DNA of 64,000 nucleotides, taken from an uncultured Shewanella sp. GTDB lineage: Bacteria; Pseudomonadota; Gammaproteobacteria; Enterobacterales; Shewanellaceae. Both the position numbers and the translations under genes were made by a program. How positions within the stretch are numbered: the first letter of the stretch is position 1; every line of letters starts with the position of its first letter. The DNA lies in the NCBI RefSeq assembly GCF_947501225.1, contig NZ_CANMUW010000001.1, positions 744,001-808,000 on the forward strand. The letters run 5' to 3'. Shown here one piece after another: positions 18,233-27,519 of the stretch. Below the pieces are notes generated by a model that was given only the letters and a program-made list of their open reading frames with translations, was not told the DNA's origin and did not search any database.

Positions 18233-18806
18233 TGCCGGGTTAGACTATGGCAATACCCAACTTCGTTTTCCCGATCTTACGCTTGTGCCGGGGCAAAATT
18301 TGGGTTTGTTTGGTCCCAGTGGTTCGGGGAAGTCTTCTCTTGCTAAGGTGCTCGCAGGCATTGAGCCGTTGAGCATAGGAGAGGTCACGGTGCCCGTTTT
18401 TGCCAAAGGGAGCGCAAATCCGGTGCAGTGGGCTATTCAACAGAGTGAGTTCGCCTTCAATCCCCGCTTGTCGATTAAACAATCGTTGCGAGAGAGTTGG
18501 AAAAGTGATGACTTTATGCCGTTGCTTGGCACTTATGGTATCGATCCCAGCTGGTTACAGAGGCGTCCTTCGCAGGTTTCCGGCGGGCAACTGCAGCGGC
18601 TTAACCTGGTCAGGGCATTGATCCCTACGACTCAATATCTGCTCTGCGATGAGATAACCGCGCATCTGGATATGATCACTCAGCAGCAGATCTGGCAGGC
18701 ATTGAGTGAGCATGCCCGCCAACGTCAATTGGGGCTGTTGGTTATCTCCCATGATGAAGATCTGCTTAATCTGGTCTGTGATGAGCTAATTTATTGGCCC
18801 CAATAG
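18216..18806 (+). CDS. nikE: Nickel ABC transporter ATP-binding protein NikE
   Basis: A compact 196-aa ATPase with Walker A GPSGSGKSS, signature VSGGQ, Walker B YLLCDEIT and an H-loop VISHD. The frame is open from 18159, but the ATG at 18216 has a GGGAGAG ribosome-binding sequence 6-7 bases upstream and starts with the family sequence MLQLHNAGLDYG. It overlaps nikD by 17 bases. It is about 70 residues shorter than E. coli NikE because the C-terminal extension after the H-loop is missing. The core ATPase is intact. No clear terminator follows. Confidence 0.85.
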   Translation: MLQLHNAGLDYGNTQLRFPDLTLVPGQNLGLFGPSGSGKSSLAKVLAGIEPLSIGEVTVPVFAKGSANPVQWAIQQSEFAFNPRLSIKQSLRESWKSDDFMPLLGTYGIDPSWLQRRPSQVSGGQLQRLNLVRALIPTTQYLLCDEITAHLDMITQQQIWQALSEHARQRQLGLLVISHDEDLLNLVCDELIYWPQ

Positions 18807-19077
18807 TCGGGGAGTTAACTTTGTCTATCCTTTATAAGGTGTATCAGTTTACTGCTGGTTAATTAAGGTTTAGGTTCAGGATGTTGAGAGTGCTGCAGTA
18901 AAACCCGTTGACGTAACACGCTCTGGAATATTTTCGATCAGGCTCATATATTTTGGCCTATTTCACAGCGATAGTTTGAACCTTGTTGATTTTTTAAGCC
19001 ATACTGATATCGGCGGGTACTTTTTTGTGGCTGAGTTCGGGTCGGGCGATAATCAAGGTGAAATGGAGCTTCGGTTT

Positions 19078-20289
19078 ATGATTGTTGAGCAGGATATCTC
19101 TAAGGTCCGTGTCGGTATGTATGTTCTGGATATTACCTGGCCGAAAGGAAAGTTTCATCTGGTCAAGGCTCATTGGCTCGAGAGTGAGGGCATTATCGAT
19201 GGCCTGAAAAGAAAGGGAATTGAAAAAGTTCTTATCGATACCGCTAAGACCCGTGTTATCCCTAAACCCTCTAAAATGAATAAGTCCAGCTCCCCCTCTC
19301 CAAAATCAAAACCCCGCAGGCCTAAAAGAGAATCCGGCAAGCTGTTTCAGCAGGAGGTGGTTAAGGCGAAGCGGGTTTTTGACAAGTCTAAAGATATTCA
19401 AAAGCAGTTGTTTCATGACGCTCAAAATGGTTGCCCACTGGATTTAGGTCCCGTCAGCGACATTACCGATGAATCTATCGATCTTATCTTCGATAATCCG
19501 GATGCTCTGGCCTGTGTCATCAATATTCGCCACAAGGATGAATACCTGCTTGAGCACTCTGTAGCCGTATCGGTACTCATCACCATCTTTGCGTTTTATC
19601 TCAAAATTGACAAGGAGACGGTGAGGAAGTTGGCTGTAGGGGGGTTTTTACATGATGTGGGTAAGATCATGATCCCCGATAGCATCCTCAATAAACCGGG
19701 CAAGCTGACCGACGAGGAGTTCGAGGTGATGAAGTCTCACGCTCAGCATTCCATCGATACCATAGAGAGGACACCGGATATCGATGCCTTGAGCCTGGAG
19801 GTGGCTAAGCTTCATCATGAAAAGCTCAACGGCAAGGGCTATCCTAACGGCGTTACGGCTGCTGAGATCTCAATCTATGGTCGGATGATCTCCATCTGTG
19901 ATATTTTCGATGCCCTGACCTCGAATCGCTGTTACAAGCAGGGCTACCCCCAGGTGAAGGCGTTTAATATCCTGCGTGCGTTGGCAAAGAATAATGAATT
20001 AGACGATGAGTTGGTCGATCACTTCATCAAGTGTATGGGGGTCTATCCGGTGGGGGCCTTGGTTGAGCTGGATTCAAACAGACTGGCCATTGTCGAGAGT
20101 CATAACCTTGAAGATCCGATCCGGCCCAGAGTTAAGCCATTTTACTCCCTGCATCCCAACCACTTTGAGGTCGATAACGATATCGATCTGGCCTCGACAA
20201 CCGATGAGTTGATCGTCAAGTGCGTCACGGCCGATGATTACGACCTCGACATGGAGCAGATCATGGCGTATCTGGCCAAAGAGGGTTGA
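19078..20289 (+). CDS. HD-GYP domain protein, probable c-di-GMP phosphodiesterase
   Basis: A 403-aa cytoplasmic protein with an N-terminal DUF3391 segment (IVEQDISKVRVGMYVLDI) and a C-terminal HD-GYP domain. With this start the HD motif HDVGK is at residues 192-196 and HHEKLNGKGYP, which contains the GYP triad, at 246-256. All metal ligands that I can recognise are present, so it is probably an active enzyme that hydrolyses c-di-GMP to pGpG/GMP. The frame is open back to a TTG at 18976. I prefer the ATG at 19078 because GGAG lies 9 bases upstream and the DUF3391 family starts there. No sensor or membrane segment is seen. Confidence 0.85.
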   Translation: MIVEQDISKVRVGMYVLDITWPKGKFHLVKAHWLESEGIIDGLKRKGIEKVLIDTAKTRVIPKPSKMNKSSSPSPKSKPRRPKRESGKLFQQEVVKAKRVFDKSKDIQKQLFHDAQNGCPLDLGPVSDITDESIDLIFDNPDALACVINIRHKDEYLLEHSVAVSVLITIFAFYLKIDKETVRKLAVGGFLHDVGKIMIPDSILNKPGKLTDEEFEVMKSHAQHSIDTIERTPDIDALSLEVAKLHHEKLNGKGYPNGVTAAEISIYGRMISICDIFDALTSNRCYKQGYPQVKAFNILRALAKNNELDDELVDHFIKCMGVYPVGALVELDSNRLAIVESHNLEDPIRPRVKPFYSLHPNHFEVDNDIDLASTTDELIVKCVTADDYDLDMEQIMAYLAKEG

Positions 20290-20310
20290 TGCTCACTATA
20301 CCAGTTCAAA

Positions 20311-20335
20311 AAATAGCGCCGCAGAGGCGCTATTT
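20311..20335. terminator. Bidirectional terminator between the HD-GYP gene and trpA
   Basis: A 10-bp stem AAATAGCGCC / GGCGCTATTT with a 5-base loop (GCAGA) lies between convergent genes. U-rich flanks on both sides allow it to serve both strands. Confidence 0.85.
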
Positions 20336-20348
20336 TTATCGCAGCATT

Positions 20349-21176
20349 CTAGTCAGCCGATGTTGCAGCCTTCATGTTACGGGTAAACTCGGCAAGCTTG
20401 GTGAGCAACGCCGCCTCGTTGTCTCTGTTCGCTTCGATGATCTTGACTACCGCTGAACCGGATATTGCCCCAGCGGCACCGGATTGAATCGCCGCCTTAA
20501 CCTGTGAGGGCTCGGCGATACCGAAACCCAGAAGAGGGGGGGCGCCATCGAACGTCTTTAGTCGGCTGAGAATATCGCTGATCGGCATGCCCGCCTTTGA
20601 TTCGGTGCCGGTGACCCCTGCGCGTGACAGCAGGTAGGTGTAGCCTTCACCTTTTTCACTGACCAGCTTGAGGGTTTCAGTGTCGGCATTAGGCGGAGCG
20701 ATAAAGATAGGAGCAATATTATGCTTCTTAGCCGATAGGATAAATGGCTCAGCCTCTTCCACCGGCACGTCGGCGATCAATACCGAGTCGACACCGGCGG
20801 CCTTGGCTTTGGCATAAAAGATATCGATGCCGTTGGCGTAAACCAGATTGGCGTATAACAGCAGCCCTATCGGTAGCTGAGGGTATTTGGCTCGAATGGC
20901 TTTAAGCATGTCGAAGCATTGAGATGGTGTGATCCCCGCTCCCAGGGCACGCAGATTCGCCCCCTGGATCACCGGGCCGTCGGCGAGTGGATCTGAAAAC
21001 GGAAAGCCAAGCTCGAGCGCGTCTGCACCGTTTTCGACTAAAGTATCGATGATCTTCATTGACAGCTCTGGGCCCGGGTCGCCCAAGGTGACAAACGGCA
21101 CGAACGCGCCCTGACTCTTGGCTTTCAGTGCCTCAAATGCTGCCTGATAACGGTCTGCTTGTTTAGATTCGGTCAT
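20349..21176 (-). CDS. trpA: Tryptophan synthase alpha subunit
   Basis: A 275-aa TIM-barrel subunit that cleaves indole-3-glycerol phosphate to indole and glyceraldehyde-3-phosphate. Motifs: [13 protein letters not shown] with the flanking catalytic Glu in [29 protein letters not shown], and the phosphate loop [10 protein letters not shown] / GAISGSAVV. The frame extends upstream to 21215, but the ATG at 21176 has GGAGAG 6 bases ahead. It overlaps trpB by 14 bases. It is the last gene of the operon. Confidence 0.97.
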   Translation of the reverse strand: MTESKQADRYQAAFEALKAKSQGAFVPFVTLGDPGPELSMKIIDTLVENGADALELGFPFSDPLADGPVIQGANLRALGAGITPSQCFDMLKAIRAKYPQLPIGLLLYANLVYANGIDIFYAKAKAAGVDSVLIADVPVEEAEPFILSAKKHNIAPIFIAPPNADTETLKLVSEKGEGYTYLLSRAGVTGTESKAGMPISDILSRLKTFDGAPPLLGFGIAEPSQVKAAIQSGAAGAISGSAVVKIIEANRDNEAALLTKLAEFTRNMKAATSAD

Positions 21177-22386
21177 CACCGCTCTCCTTCTCTGTTTCTG
21201 CTTCCTGTTTCTCAAGGATGTCGGCGACGGTAAAGATATCTTTATCCCCCCGCCCGGATAGATTTACCACAAGTAGTGTCTCTTTCGTGGCAGCCTTTGC
21301 CAGCTTGATGGCGTAGGCTAAAGCATGGGCGGACTCCAGTGCCGGAATGATCCCTTCACTTCGAGCCAGCAGCTGGAATGCTTCCAGTGCCTCCTCATCG
21401 GTAGCAGACTCGTAGCTTGCGCGGCCAGTGGCCGCAAGGTGGGCATGTTGCGGACCTACCGAGGGGAAGTCCAGGCCAGCCGATACCGAGTATGACTCTT
21501 CGATCTGTCCTTCGCTGTCTTGCATCAACGGGGCCTTCATTCCGAAGAATATTCCGGTTTTTCCGTGTTTCAGAGGGGCGCCATGCATAGGCGTATCGAT
21601 ACCTAAGCCGGCAGGCTCAACACCGATAAGCTTAACCGACTCCTCTTCGATAAAGTCTGCAAACATGCCGATAGCGTTCGAGCCGCCACCAACACAGGCG
21701 ATAACCGCATCGGGAAGTCTGCCTTCACATGCCAGGATCTGCTGCTTGGTCTCTTCGCCTATCATACGTTGAAATTCACGCACAATCGTCGGGAAAGGAT
21801 GGGGGCCGGCCGCCGTGCCCAACAGGTAGTGGGCCCTGTCGTAGCTACCGGACCAGTCACGCATCGCTTCGTTACAGGCATCTTTTAATGTTGAAGAGCC
21901 GGATGTTACAGGAATGACTTCGGCGCCCATCAGTTTCATCCGAAAAACGTTGGGCGATTGACGTTCGACATCCTTAGCCCCCATATAGACCTTACATTTC
22001 AGGTCCAGCAGGGCACAGGCGAGGGCCGTTGCGACGCCGTGTTGACCGGCGCCTGTTTCGGCGATGATCTCTTTCTTGCCCATGCGTTTAGCGAGGAGCG
22101 CCTGACCCAATACCTGATTGGTCTTGTGTGCACCTCCGTGTAACAGATCTTCGCGTTTGAGATAGATCTTCACCAGAGGATTCGGGCTTAAGTTACGTGT
22201 CAAGGTCAATGCCGTGGGGCGCCCCGCGTAATTCTTTAACAGATCGTTGAACTCGGCTCTGAATGTTTCATCTTCCTGGGCCTCGACAAATGCTGTTTCG
22301 AGTTGTTTAAGGGCCGGTACGAGTATCTGCGGGACGTACATGCCGCCATATTCACCGAAATAGGGATCGAGCTTGGTCATAGTCAT
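21163..22386 (-). CDS. trpB: Tryptophan synthase beta subunit
   Basis: A PLP enzyme of 407 aa that condenses indole with serine. The pyridoxal lysine is in [17 protein letters not shown], the phosphate-binding loop is [12 protein letters not shown], and the end of the active site is SGRGDKD. Two ATGs are possible. The one at 22386 overlaps the stop of a 44-codon ORF upstream as ATGA. The second, at 22380, has AGGA 7 bases before it and gives [13 protein letters not shown], closest to the E. coli N-terminus. The C-terminus is longer than usual, with an acidic tail ([16 protein letters not shown]). Confidence 0.96.
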   Translation of the reverse strand: MTMTKLDPYFGEYGGMYVPQILVPALKQLETAFVEAQEDETFRAEFNDLLKNYAGRPTALTLTRNLSPNPLVKIYLKREDLLHGGAHKTNQVLGQALLAKRMGKKEIIAETGAGQHGVATALACALLDLKCKVYMGAKDVERQSPNVFRMKLMGAEVIPVTSGSSTLKDACNEAMRDWSGSYDRAHYLLGTAAGPHPFPTIVREFQRMIGEETKQQILACEGRLPDAVIACVGGGSNAIGMFADFIEEESVKLIGVEPAGLGIDTPMHGAPLKHGKTGIFFGMKAPLMQDSEGQIEESYSVSAGLDFPSVGPQHAHLAATGRASYESATDEEALEAFQLLARSEGIIPALESAHALAYAIKLAKAATKETLLVVNLSGRGDKDIFTVADILEKQEAETEKESGDDRI

Positions 22387-22517
22387 ATCCTAATGTGTCG
22401 CTCAACGAGATCTCTTGCTACTGAGAAGGAGTCGATTGTCTTGGGTGTTCGCTTATTCACTCTGCGCCACTCCTGATGCTCGCTCTTAATCTCGGAACTG
22501 TACTCGCTGTGCAACAT
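22383..22517 (-). CDS. Possible small protein in the trpCF-trpB gap (44 codons)
   Basis: An ORF of 44 sense codons fills most of the 177-base gap between trpCF and trpB. It starts [20 protein letters not shown] and ends LVERHIRI. The protein is charged, with many Arg, Lys, Glu and Ser, no membrane segment, and resembles no family that I know. Its stop overlaps the trpB ATG at 22386 as ATGA, the same arrangement seen at the trpE/G, trpG/D and trpD/CF junctions. Only a weak TTTGGAC precedes its ATG, which argues against strong translation. It may be a coupled small protein or a chance ORF. Confidence 0.4.
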   Translation of the reverse strand: MLHSEYSSEIKSEHQEWRRVNKRTPKTIDSFSVARDLVERHIRI

Positions 22518-22563
22518 GTCCAAAGTTAAGTTGATAATTCTGTTTAAAATCTGTCTCTTGAGA

Positions 22564-24003
22564 TTAATACTCTCTCAAGGCCTTAAATGCGGCGGCAATT
22601 TTGTCGTGATCTTTAATCCCAGGGGCACTTTCCAGACCCGAATTAAAGTCGAGTCCATAGAAGCCCTGCTGGCTCGCATCTGCTGCCAACTGTGGGGTCA
22701 AACCGCCGGCCAACATGGCCGCATGCTTGTTCGGTAGTGCCTGTTGCCAGTTGAAAGTGACGCCTGTACCGCCAAATTGTGACCTTCCGGATTGACTGCT
22801 CTTACTGTCGAACAGTACCCGGTCCACGTTTGCGGGCACCGAGATAGCGCTCTGGCTCTCTACATCGGCATTGACGGCAACCGCTTTCCATATCTGCGCC
22901 TTACAGTTCATTGCGCTCAGCGCCGCTCTTATCTGAGCTATCTCATATTCAGATTCGCTGCCATGAAGCTGCACGGCAAAGAGGTTTAGCTGCTTTGCTA
23001 TCTTGGCGATAAGCTGCGGCTCTTCGTTAACAAAGACACCAATAAAGTTAAGCGCGGGTCCGGTGGCCCTGTGATGCTCGACCAGTTCGCTGGCGCGCTC
23101 AAGGCTCACTCCACGGGGAGATTTTGGATAAAAAATCAATCCGCCATAGATAGCACCGGCATCGGCCACGGCCTGGATATCTTCACCGCGGGTCAAGCCG
23201 CATACTTTATTATGGCCCAGGGTGAGGGTGCGGCAAGCCAGGTCCAGATCTTCTTCGGCCATCAGGGAGCTGCCCACCAGAAAGCCATCGACCAGTGGAC
23301 TTAACCGGCGTACCTGAGTCTGATTATAGATACCCGACTCGCTGATAACGACTCTGTCTGAGGGAATATGAGGCGCCAGTGCTTCTGTGGTGGCCAGGTC
23401 AGTTGAGAGATCCCGCAGGTTTCTGTTGTTGATGCCGATAATAGCCGCATCGAGCGCTATGGCACGTTTAAGCTCCTGCTCGTTGCTCACCTCGGTAAGC
23501 ATGTCGAGCTGGTATTTCTCGGCTTCGGCGGCAAGTGCACGATACTGTTCATCATCGAGTACTGACAGCATTAGCAAGATGGCGTCGGCGCCCTGGTGAG
23601 CGGCGAGTCTGACCTGATATCGGTCGACGAAGAAGTCTTTGCATAAGATGGGCTGCTTCACGCGAGCGCGCACCTTGGGAATGTAATCCATGTCACCCTG
23701 GAAAAACTGCTCATCGGTGAGTACCGATATTGCGGCCGCGTAGTAATTGTAAACATCGGCTATCGCCTCGACATCGAACCGCTCACGAATGAGCCCCTTA
23801 GATGGGCTGGCTTTCTTGCACTCGAAGATAAAGCCGGCATTGGGGGCCTTCAAGGCATCGAACAGGCTACGGTCTGAGATCTTGGGTTCAAGTGTCGCTT
23901 CCGGAAAGCGTAATTTCAGCGCGTCTATGTGGGCCGCTTTGGTATCGACTATCCTGGTTAATACGTTACTCTCTTTGGTTGTAGATGAACTGCTCACACT
24001 CAT
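22564..24003 (-). CDS. trpCF: Bifunctional indole-3-glycerol phosphate synthase / phosphoribosylanthranilate isomerase
   Basis: A fused enzyme of 479 aa for two successive steps. The N-terminal ~260 residues are the IGPS barrel (FIFECKKASPSKGLIR, ILCKDFFVDRYQV, ISESGI). The C-terminal ~210 are the PRAI barrel (KVCGLTRGEDIQAVADAGA, FVNE, VQLHGSE, LAGGLTPQ, LDFNSGLESAPGIKD). The fusion is the gammaproteobacterial arrangement as in E. coli trpC(F). The start ATG overlaps the trpD stop as ATGA, which implies coupled translation. Confidence 0.97.
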   Translation of the reverse strand: MSVSSSSTTKESNVLTRIVDTKAAHIDALKLRFPEATLEPKISDRSLFDALKAPNAGFIFECKKASPSKGLIRERFDVEAIADVYNYYAAAISVLTDEQFFQGDMDYIPKVRARVKQPILCKDFFVDRYQVRLAAHQGADAILLMLSVLDDEQYRALAAEAEKYQLDMLTEVSNEQELKRAIALDAAIIGINNRNLRDLSTDLATTEALAPHIPSDRVVISESGIYNQTQVRRLSPLVDGFLVGSSLMAEEDLDLACRTLTLGHNKVCGLTRGEDIQAVADAGAIYGGLIFYPKSPRGVSLERASELVEHHRATGPALNFIGVFVNEEPQLIAKIAKQLNLFAVQLHGSESEYEIAQIRAALSAMNCKAQIWKAVAVNADVESQSAISVPANVDRVLFDSKSSQSGRSQFGGTGVTFNWQQALPNKHAAMLAGGLTPQLAADASQQGFYGLDFNSGLESAPGIKDHDKIAAAFKALREY

Positions 24004-25058
24004 GCTCCGGCTGTTGTTTGGTTAGTGCTCGCGCTGGCAAGCTGCTTTAGAAGTGAATAGGCTTTGCCACTGGCGAGCGTCGCCTTTGCCAGCGAGGTGC
24101 CGGCTTCCACGCTATCACACACTCCAGAGATGTAGAGGGCGCAACCGGCATTGACCGCGACTGCGTTAGTATGTGCCGTCAGGCCCTGTCCCTGTAAGAT
24201 TGCACGGGTGAACCCGGCATTCTCTTCAGGAGAGCCGCCCTCTAACTCTTTCAGATCTGCCTCAGGCACACCCAGCATCTGTGGGGTTAAGATATATTGT
24301 TTCAGCTCGCCATCGGTGAGTTCGCACACTGAAGTATTACCATGTACGGCGACTTCGTCCAGTCCACTTCCGTGTACCACCATGGCGCGTTTCATCCCCA
24401 GGGCTTTGAGTACCTCTGCAATGGGCCTGACCAACTCTTCGCTGTATACGCCGAGTAAGATGTAGTCAGGTTGTGATGGGTTGATCAGTGGCCCGAGGAC
24501 ATTGAACAGAGTACGGGTTTTAAGCGCCTGTCTGACCGGAACCGCGTGACGCACGCCGCCATGATAGTGGGGAGCAAAAAGGAAGCAGAGCCCCAATTTA
24601 TCTAAACAGTCACGGGCGGTCTCAGGTGCCATGGTCAGGTCGATACCAAATTGCGCCAGCAGATCTGATGAGCCTGACTTGCTGGAGACACTGCGATTGC
24701 CATGCTTAGCCACCTTTGCCCCTGAGGCTGCGGCAACGAAGGCCGCCGTAGTGGAGATATTAATGGTGTTATGACCATCGCCACCGGTACCGACGATATC
24801 GACGATCCCCTGGCTTCGGGTCGCTTCATTTGGAGCGGGGAATGCCTTGGCCGCTCCGCGAAGAGCATCTGCCGCGCCGGATATCTCCTCAATAGTTTCG
24901 CCGCGCATCTTCATGGCCACTAACATTCCTGCCATTGCCACTTCGCTCATCTCGCCGTTTATGATGGCGCTGAACAGTTGTTTGGCTTCGCTGCGTGAGA
25001 CGCTGCTTCCCCGGTATAGTTTGTCGATGAGTGGTTGAAGATCTGTATTGTTGCTCAT
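24000..25058 (-). CDS. trpD: Anthranilate phosphoribosyltransferase
   Basis: A 352-aa stand-alone TrpD, not fused to TrpG as in E. coli. It adds phosphoribosyl pyrophosphate to anthranilate. The PRPP-binding loop GTGGDGHNTINIST, KHGNRSVSSKSGS and the NVLGPLINP motif are intact. It overlaps both neighbours by 4 bases (ATGA), trpG before it and trpCF after it. Confidence 0.97.
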   Translation of the reverse strand: MSNNTDLQPLIDKLYRGSSVSRSEAKQLFSAIINGEMSEVAMAGMLVAMKMRGETIEEISGAADALRGAAKAFPAPNEATRSQGIVDIVGTGGDGHNTINISTTAAFVAAASGAKVAKHGNRSVSSKSGSSDLLAQFGIDLTMAPETARDCLDKLGLCFLFAPHYHGGVRHAVPVRQALKTRTLFNVLGPLINPSQPDYILLGVYSEELVRPIAEVLKALGMKRAMVVHGSGLDEVAVHGNTSVCELTDGELKQYILTPQMLGVPEADLKELEGGSPEENAGFTRAILQGQGLTAHTNAVAVNAGCALYISGVCDSVEAGTSLAKATLASGKAYSLLKQLASASTNQTTAGA

Positions 25059-25660
25059 GCGCCTGCTCCCTCTTCTGCTTCACTGCAGGTTAGATAGTTA
25101 AGAGTTTGGATCAGCAGCTGACTGCCGAGGGTTGTGAGTATCGATTCGGGGTGAAATTGAAAGCCGACGGCCTTGTATTGACGATGAGATATCGCCATCG
25201 GCATCTGTTCGGTGGTGGCGATAACGTCCAAACATTGAGGGACGTGAGTCGCAACTAAGCTGTGGTACCTGGCCACTGGCAGTGGTGACGGTAACCCCTG
25301 AAATATCCCCTCTTGTCGATGATATGTCGGGCTGGCCTTACCATGTACCACCTCTGCGGCGCGTTCGACCTTGCCGCCGAAATGCTCGATCATCGCCTGG
25401 TGACCCAGGCAGATACCTAGCATGGGGACTTTACCGGCTAATTTTTCGATCAGCTCCATCAGACATCCCGCTTCATGGGGAGCACCGGGGCCCGGAGACA
25501 GCACCAGTGCGGCCCTGTCTGTTTCGTTGAGAACCTTATCGGCAATAAAGTCAGCGTCCAGGTCATTACGGTAGATAACAACCTCATAGCCCAGGCTTCT
25601 GAACTGGTCGACTAAGTTGTAGGTGAATGAGTCAAAGTTATCGAGTAGATACAGCTTCAT
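25055..25660 (-). CDS. trpG: Anthranilate synthase glutamine amidotransferase component
   Basis: A 201-aa class I glutamine amidotransferase that supplies ammonia to TrpE. The oxyanion strand LSPGPGAP, the nucleophile Cys in MLGICLGHQAM and the His-Glu pair in FQFHPESILT are all present. It is a separate gene, as opposed to the E. coli trpGD fusion. Both ends show ATGA overlaps, with trpE upstream and trpD downstream. Confidence 0.96.
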   Translation of the reverse strand: MKLYLLDNFDSFTYNLVDQFRSLGYEVVIYRNDLDADFIADKVLNETDRAALVLSPGPGAPHEAGCLMELIEKLAGKVPMLGICLGHQAMIEHFGGKVERAAEVVHGKASPTYHRQEGIFQGLPSPLPVARYHSLVATHVPQCLDVIATTEQMPMAISHRQYKAVGFQFHPESILTTLGSQLLIQTLNYLTCSEAEEGAGA

Positions 25661-27216
25661 AATCCACCTCCGAGTTTAATTGCTGATATCACGGCCTGGG
25701 CTTTTTGACGGGTTTCGTCGGCTTCGGCTTGTGGATCAGAGTCAAATACGACCCCGGCTCCCGCCTGTATGTGGGCTGTTCCGTCTTTGACAAAGGCTGA
25801 ACGAATGACGATACAGGTATCCATATCTCCCAGGCCGTTGAGATAGCCCACAGCGCCGCCATAACTGCCACGACGGCTCTTTTCTGCGGCTCTGATAAGC
25901 TGGGCTGCACTCACTTTGGGTGCTCCGGTTAGTGTCCCCATATTCATGCAGGCCTGATAAGCGTGCAGGGCGTCGAGATCGCTGCGAAGTTGTCCGGTAA
26001 CGCGGCTAACTAAGTGCATCACATGAGAGTATCGGTCGACTTTCAGCAGTTCAGCAACCTTACGACTGCCGCTTTGACTGATCCGGGCGATATCATTGCG
26101 AGCCAGATCGACCAACATCAGGTGTTCAGACAGCTCCTTCTTATCGAGGCGAAGCTCCAGTTCTATTCGGCTATCGAGATCGAAATCTATATCCCCGTCG
26201 GCGGTTTTACCCCGTTTACGGGTTCCGGCTATGGGATAGATCTCGACCTGGTTTGTGTGGGCTTCATATTTGAGTGCGCTTTCGGGAGACGCACCGAAGA
26301 GGGTGAAATCATCGCCCCTGAAATAGAACATATAAGGGCTTGGATTTGTCTGTCTCAATGCCCGGTATGCACCTAATGTATTTGGACAAGGCAGGTTAAA
26401 GCTGCGTGATGGCACCACCTGAAAGATGTCTCCGGCGACAATATTTGACTTGAGCTCGTTAACCGTTGCCTTAAAGTCATCGTCACTGATGTTAACCCGG
26501 GTCTGTGCATCCAGTGTGACCAACTCATTAACGCTGACCTCTTCATCTGAGAGTGTTTGCAGTGTTTGAACTCTTTGCTTAAGCACTGAGGCGTAGTCGG
26601 AATCGGCAAGGCTGTTGCCGGCGCTGAACTCATGGGTCACTATGTTGGCTTGTTGCTGCTGGTGATCGATTAAAATCAATGTCTCGGCGAGATAGAAGAG
26701 GTAGTCGGGGCAGGTGTTATCCCCCAGAGGAACCTGAGGCAGCGGTTCTACTGTGTCAATCAGGTCATAGGCTAGCACCCCTCCTAAGAACAGATCCTCG
26801 AAGCCAGGAGCGTCGCCGCACTCTATCTCTTTGATTAGAGCCCTGAGGCCATCGAGAGGAGAGTTTGACTTTAACCTGGCATCCTCATCGAGTTGAGCGA
26901 CCGCTCTGCTTAAGATGATAGTTAATACATCACCATCTAAGTCCGATTCGGCTTGACGGAAGAAACCTTGAATGCCCTGGAGAAGCTTGTGACCGTTGGC
27001 TGTTAAAGCCGTGAAGGTCAGCCGGTAGTTATCGCAGCGGATCATCATGGCGGCATGGGTCATCACAATGCTTTTCAGATGATCTTTACTGTCTATCTCC
27101 GCCGATTCGAGCAGCATAGTATGCGGTGCGTCATGGGTAAGATGCTGATACAAGCTGAGGGGATCGGCATGGTAACTACTCACCTCCTTACTTGTCTTTA
27201 CTTGGGCTATCTTCAT
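25657..27216 (-). CDS. trpE: Anthranilate synthase component I
   Basis: A 519-aa enzyme that turns chorismate into anthranilate, the first step of the pathway. The feedback-inhibition motif LLES occurs near residue 35 (MLLESAEID). The chorismate-binding domain carries IAGTRKRGKT, DLARNDIARI, GTLTGAPKV and the final RRGSYGGAVGYL / GAGVVFDSDP. It is the first structural gene, about 155 bases after the end of the leader peptide. The operon order E-G-D-CF-B-A with tight overlaps points to one transcript. Confidence 0.97.
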   Translation of the reverse strand: MKIAQVKTSKEVSSYHADPLSLYQHLTHDAPHTMLLESAEIDSKDHLKSIVMTHAAMMIRCDNYRLTFTALTANGHKLLQGIQGFFRQAESDLDGDVLTIILSRAVAQLDEDARLKSNSPLDGLRALIKEIECGDAPGFEDLFLGGVLAYDLIDTVEPLPQVPLGDNTCPDYLFYLAETLILIDHQQQQANIVTHEFSAGNSLADSDYASVLKQRVQTLQTLSDEEVSVNELVTLDAQTRVNISDDDFKATVNELKSNIVAGDIFQVVPSRSFNLPCPNTLGAYRALRQTNPSPYMFYFRGDDFTLFGASPESALKYEAHTNQVEIYPIAGTRKRGKTADGDIDFDLDSRIELELRLDKKELSEHLMLVDLARNDIARISQSGSRKVAELLKVDRYSHVMHLVSRVTGQLRSDLDALHAYQACMNMGTLTGAPKVSAAQLIRAAEKSRRGSYGGAVGYLNGLGDMDTCIVIRSAFVKDGTAHIQAGAGVVFDSDPQAEADETRQKAQAVISAIKLGGGL

Positions 27217-27298
27217 CTGTTCTCTCGCTTTTTAATCGTTTTTTATCGCACTAGAGTTTGCTTGGCTTAGGTTCTTAATAAAAATTAAGTACAAAAAA

Positions 27299-27317
27299 GC
27301 CCGCAATCTATGCGGGC
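27299..27317 (-). terminator. trp attenuator
   Basis: On the minus strand a GCCCGCA / TGCGGGC hairpin with a 5-base loop is followed by TTTTTT, between trpL and trpE. GCGGGT at 27366-27371, which overlaps the trpL stop, is exactly complementary to GCCCGC of the terminator stem and can form the antiterminator. When ribosomes stall at the Trp codons this pairing would win and transcription would continue. Confidence 0.93.
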
Positions 27318-27370
27318 TTTTTTGTTGAATCTTGTCTCTTTTACATGAGCACAGAGTTTCACACCACCCG

Positions 27371-27427
27371 CTAAGTTGGGAAGTGCCACCACCAATTGAT
27401 GTTTTGTGCTTGTGAAAATATGTTCAT
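27371..27427 (-). CDS. trpL: trp operon leader peptide
   Basis: An 18-aa peptide, MNIFSQAQNINWWWHFPT, has three consecutive Trp codons (TGG TGG TGG) near its end. Its ATG is preceded by GAAGG 5 bases upstream. The stop codon overlaps the antiterminator arm. Position (about 155 bases before trpE), size and Trp run match attenuation leaders known in enterobacteria and Vibrio. Starvation for charged Trp-tRNA stalls the ribosome here and lifts the attenuator. Confidence 0.93.
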   Translation of the reverse strand: MNIFSQAQNINWWWHFPT

Positions 27428-27485
27428 TCGAACCTTCAATAAGATCATGTAAAAATGCTTAAAGACACCAATTGCCTCCAAGTGG

Positions 27486-27519
27486 TTATATAAAAGCATT
27501 TGCAAGTGAACCCTGTCAA
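27486..27519 (-). promoter_or_regulatory. Probable trp operon promoter
   Basis: On the minus strand a perfect TTGACA (27514-27519) is followed 18-19 bases later by an A/T-rich TTTATATAA region that can serve as -10. It lies about 60-90 bases ahead of trpL. I see no E. coli-type TrpR operator (CTAGT dyad) there. The rest of the gap to 27666 holds the rnm promoter and a G-rich run near 27587-27601. Confidence 0.6.
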
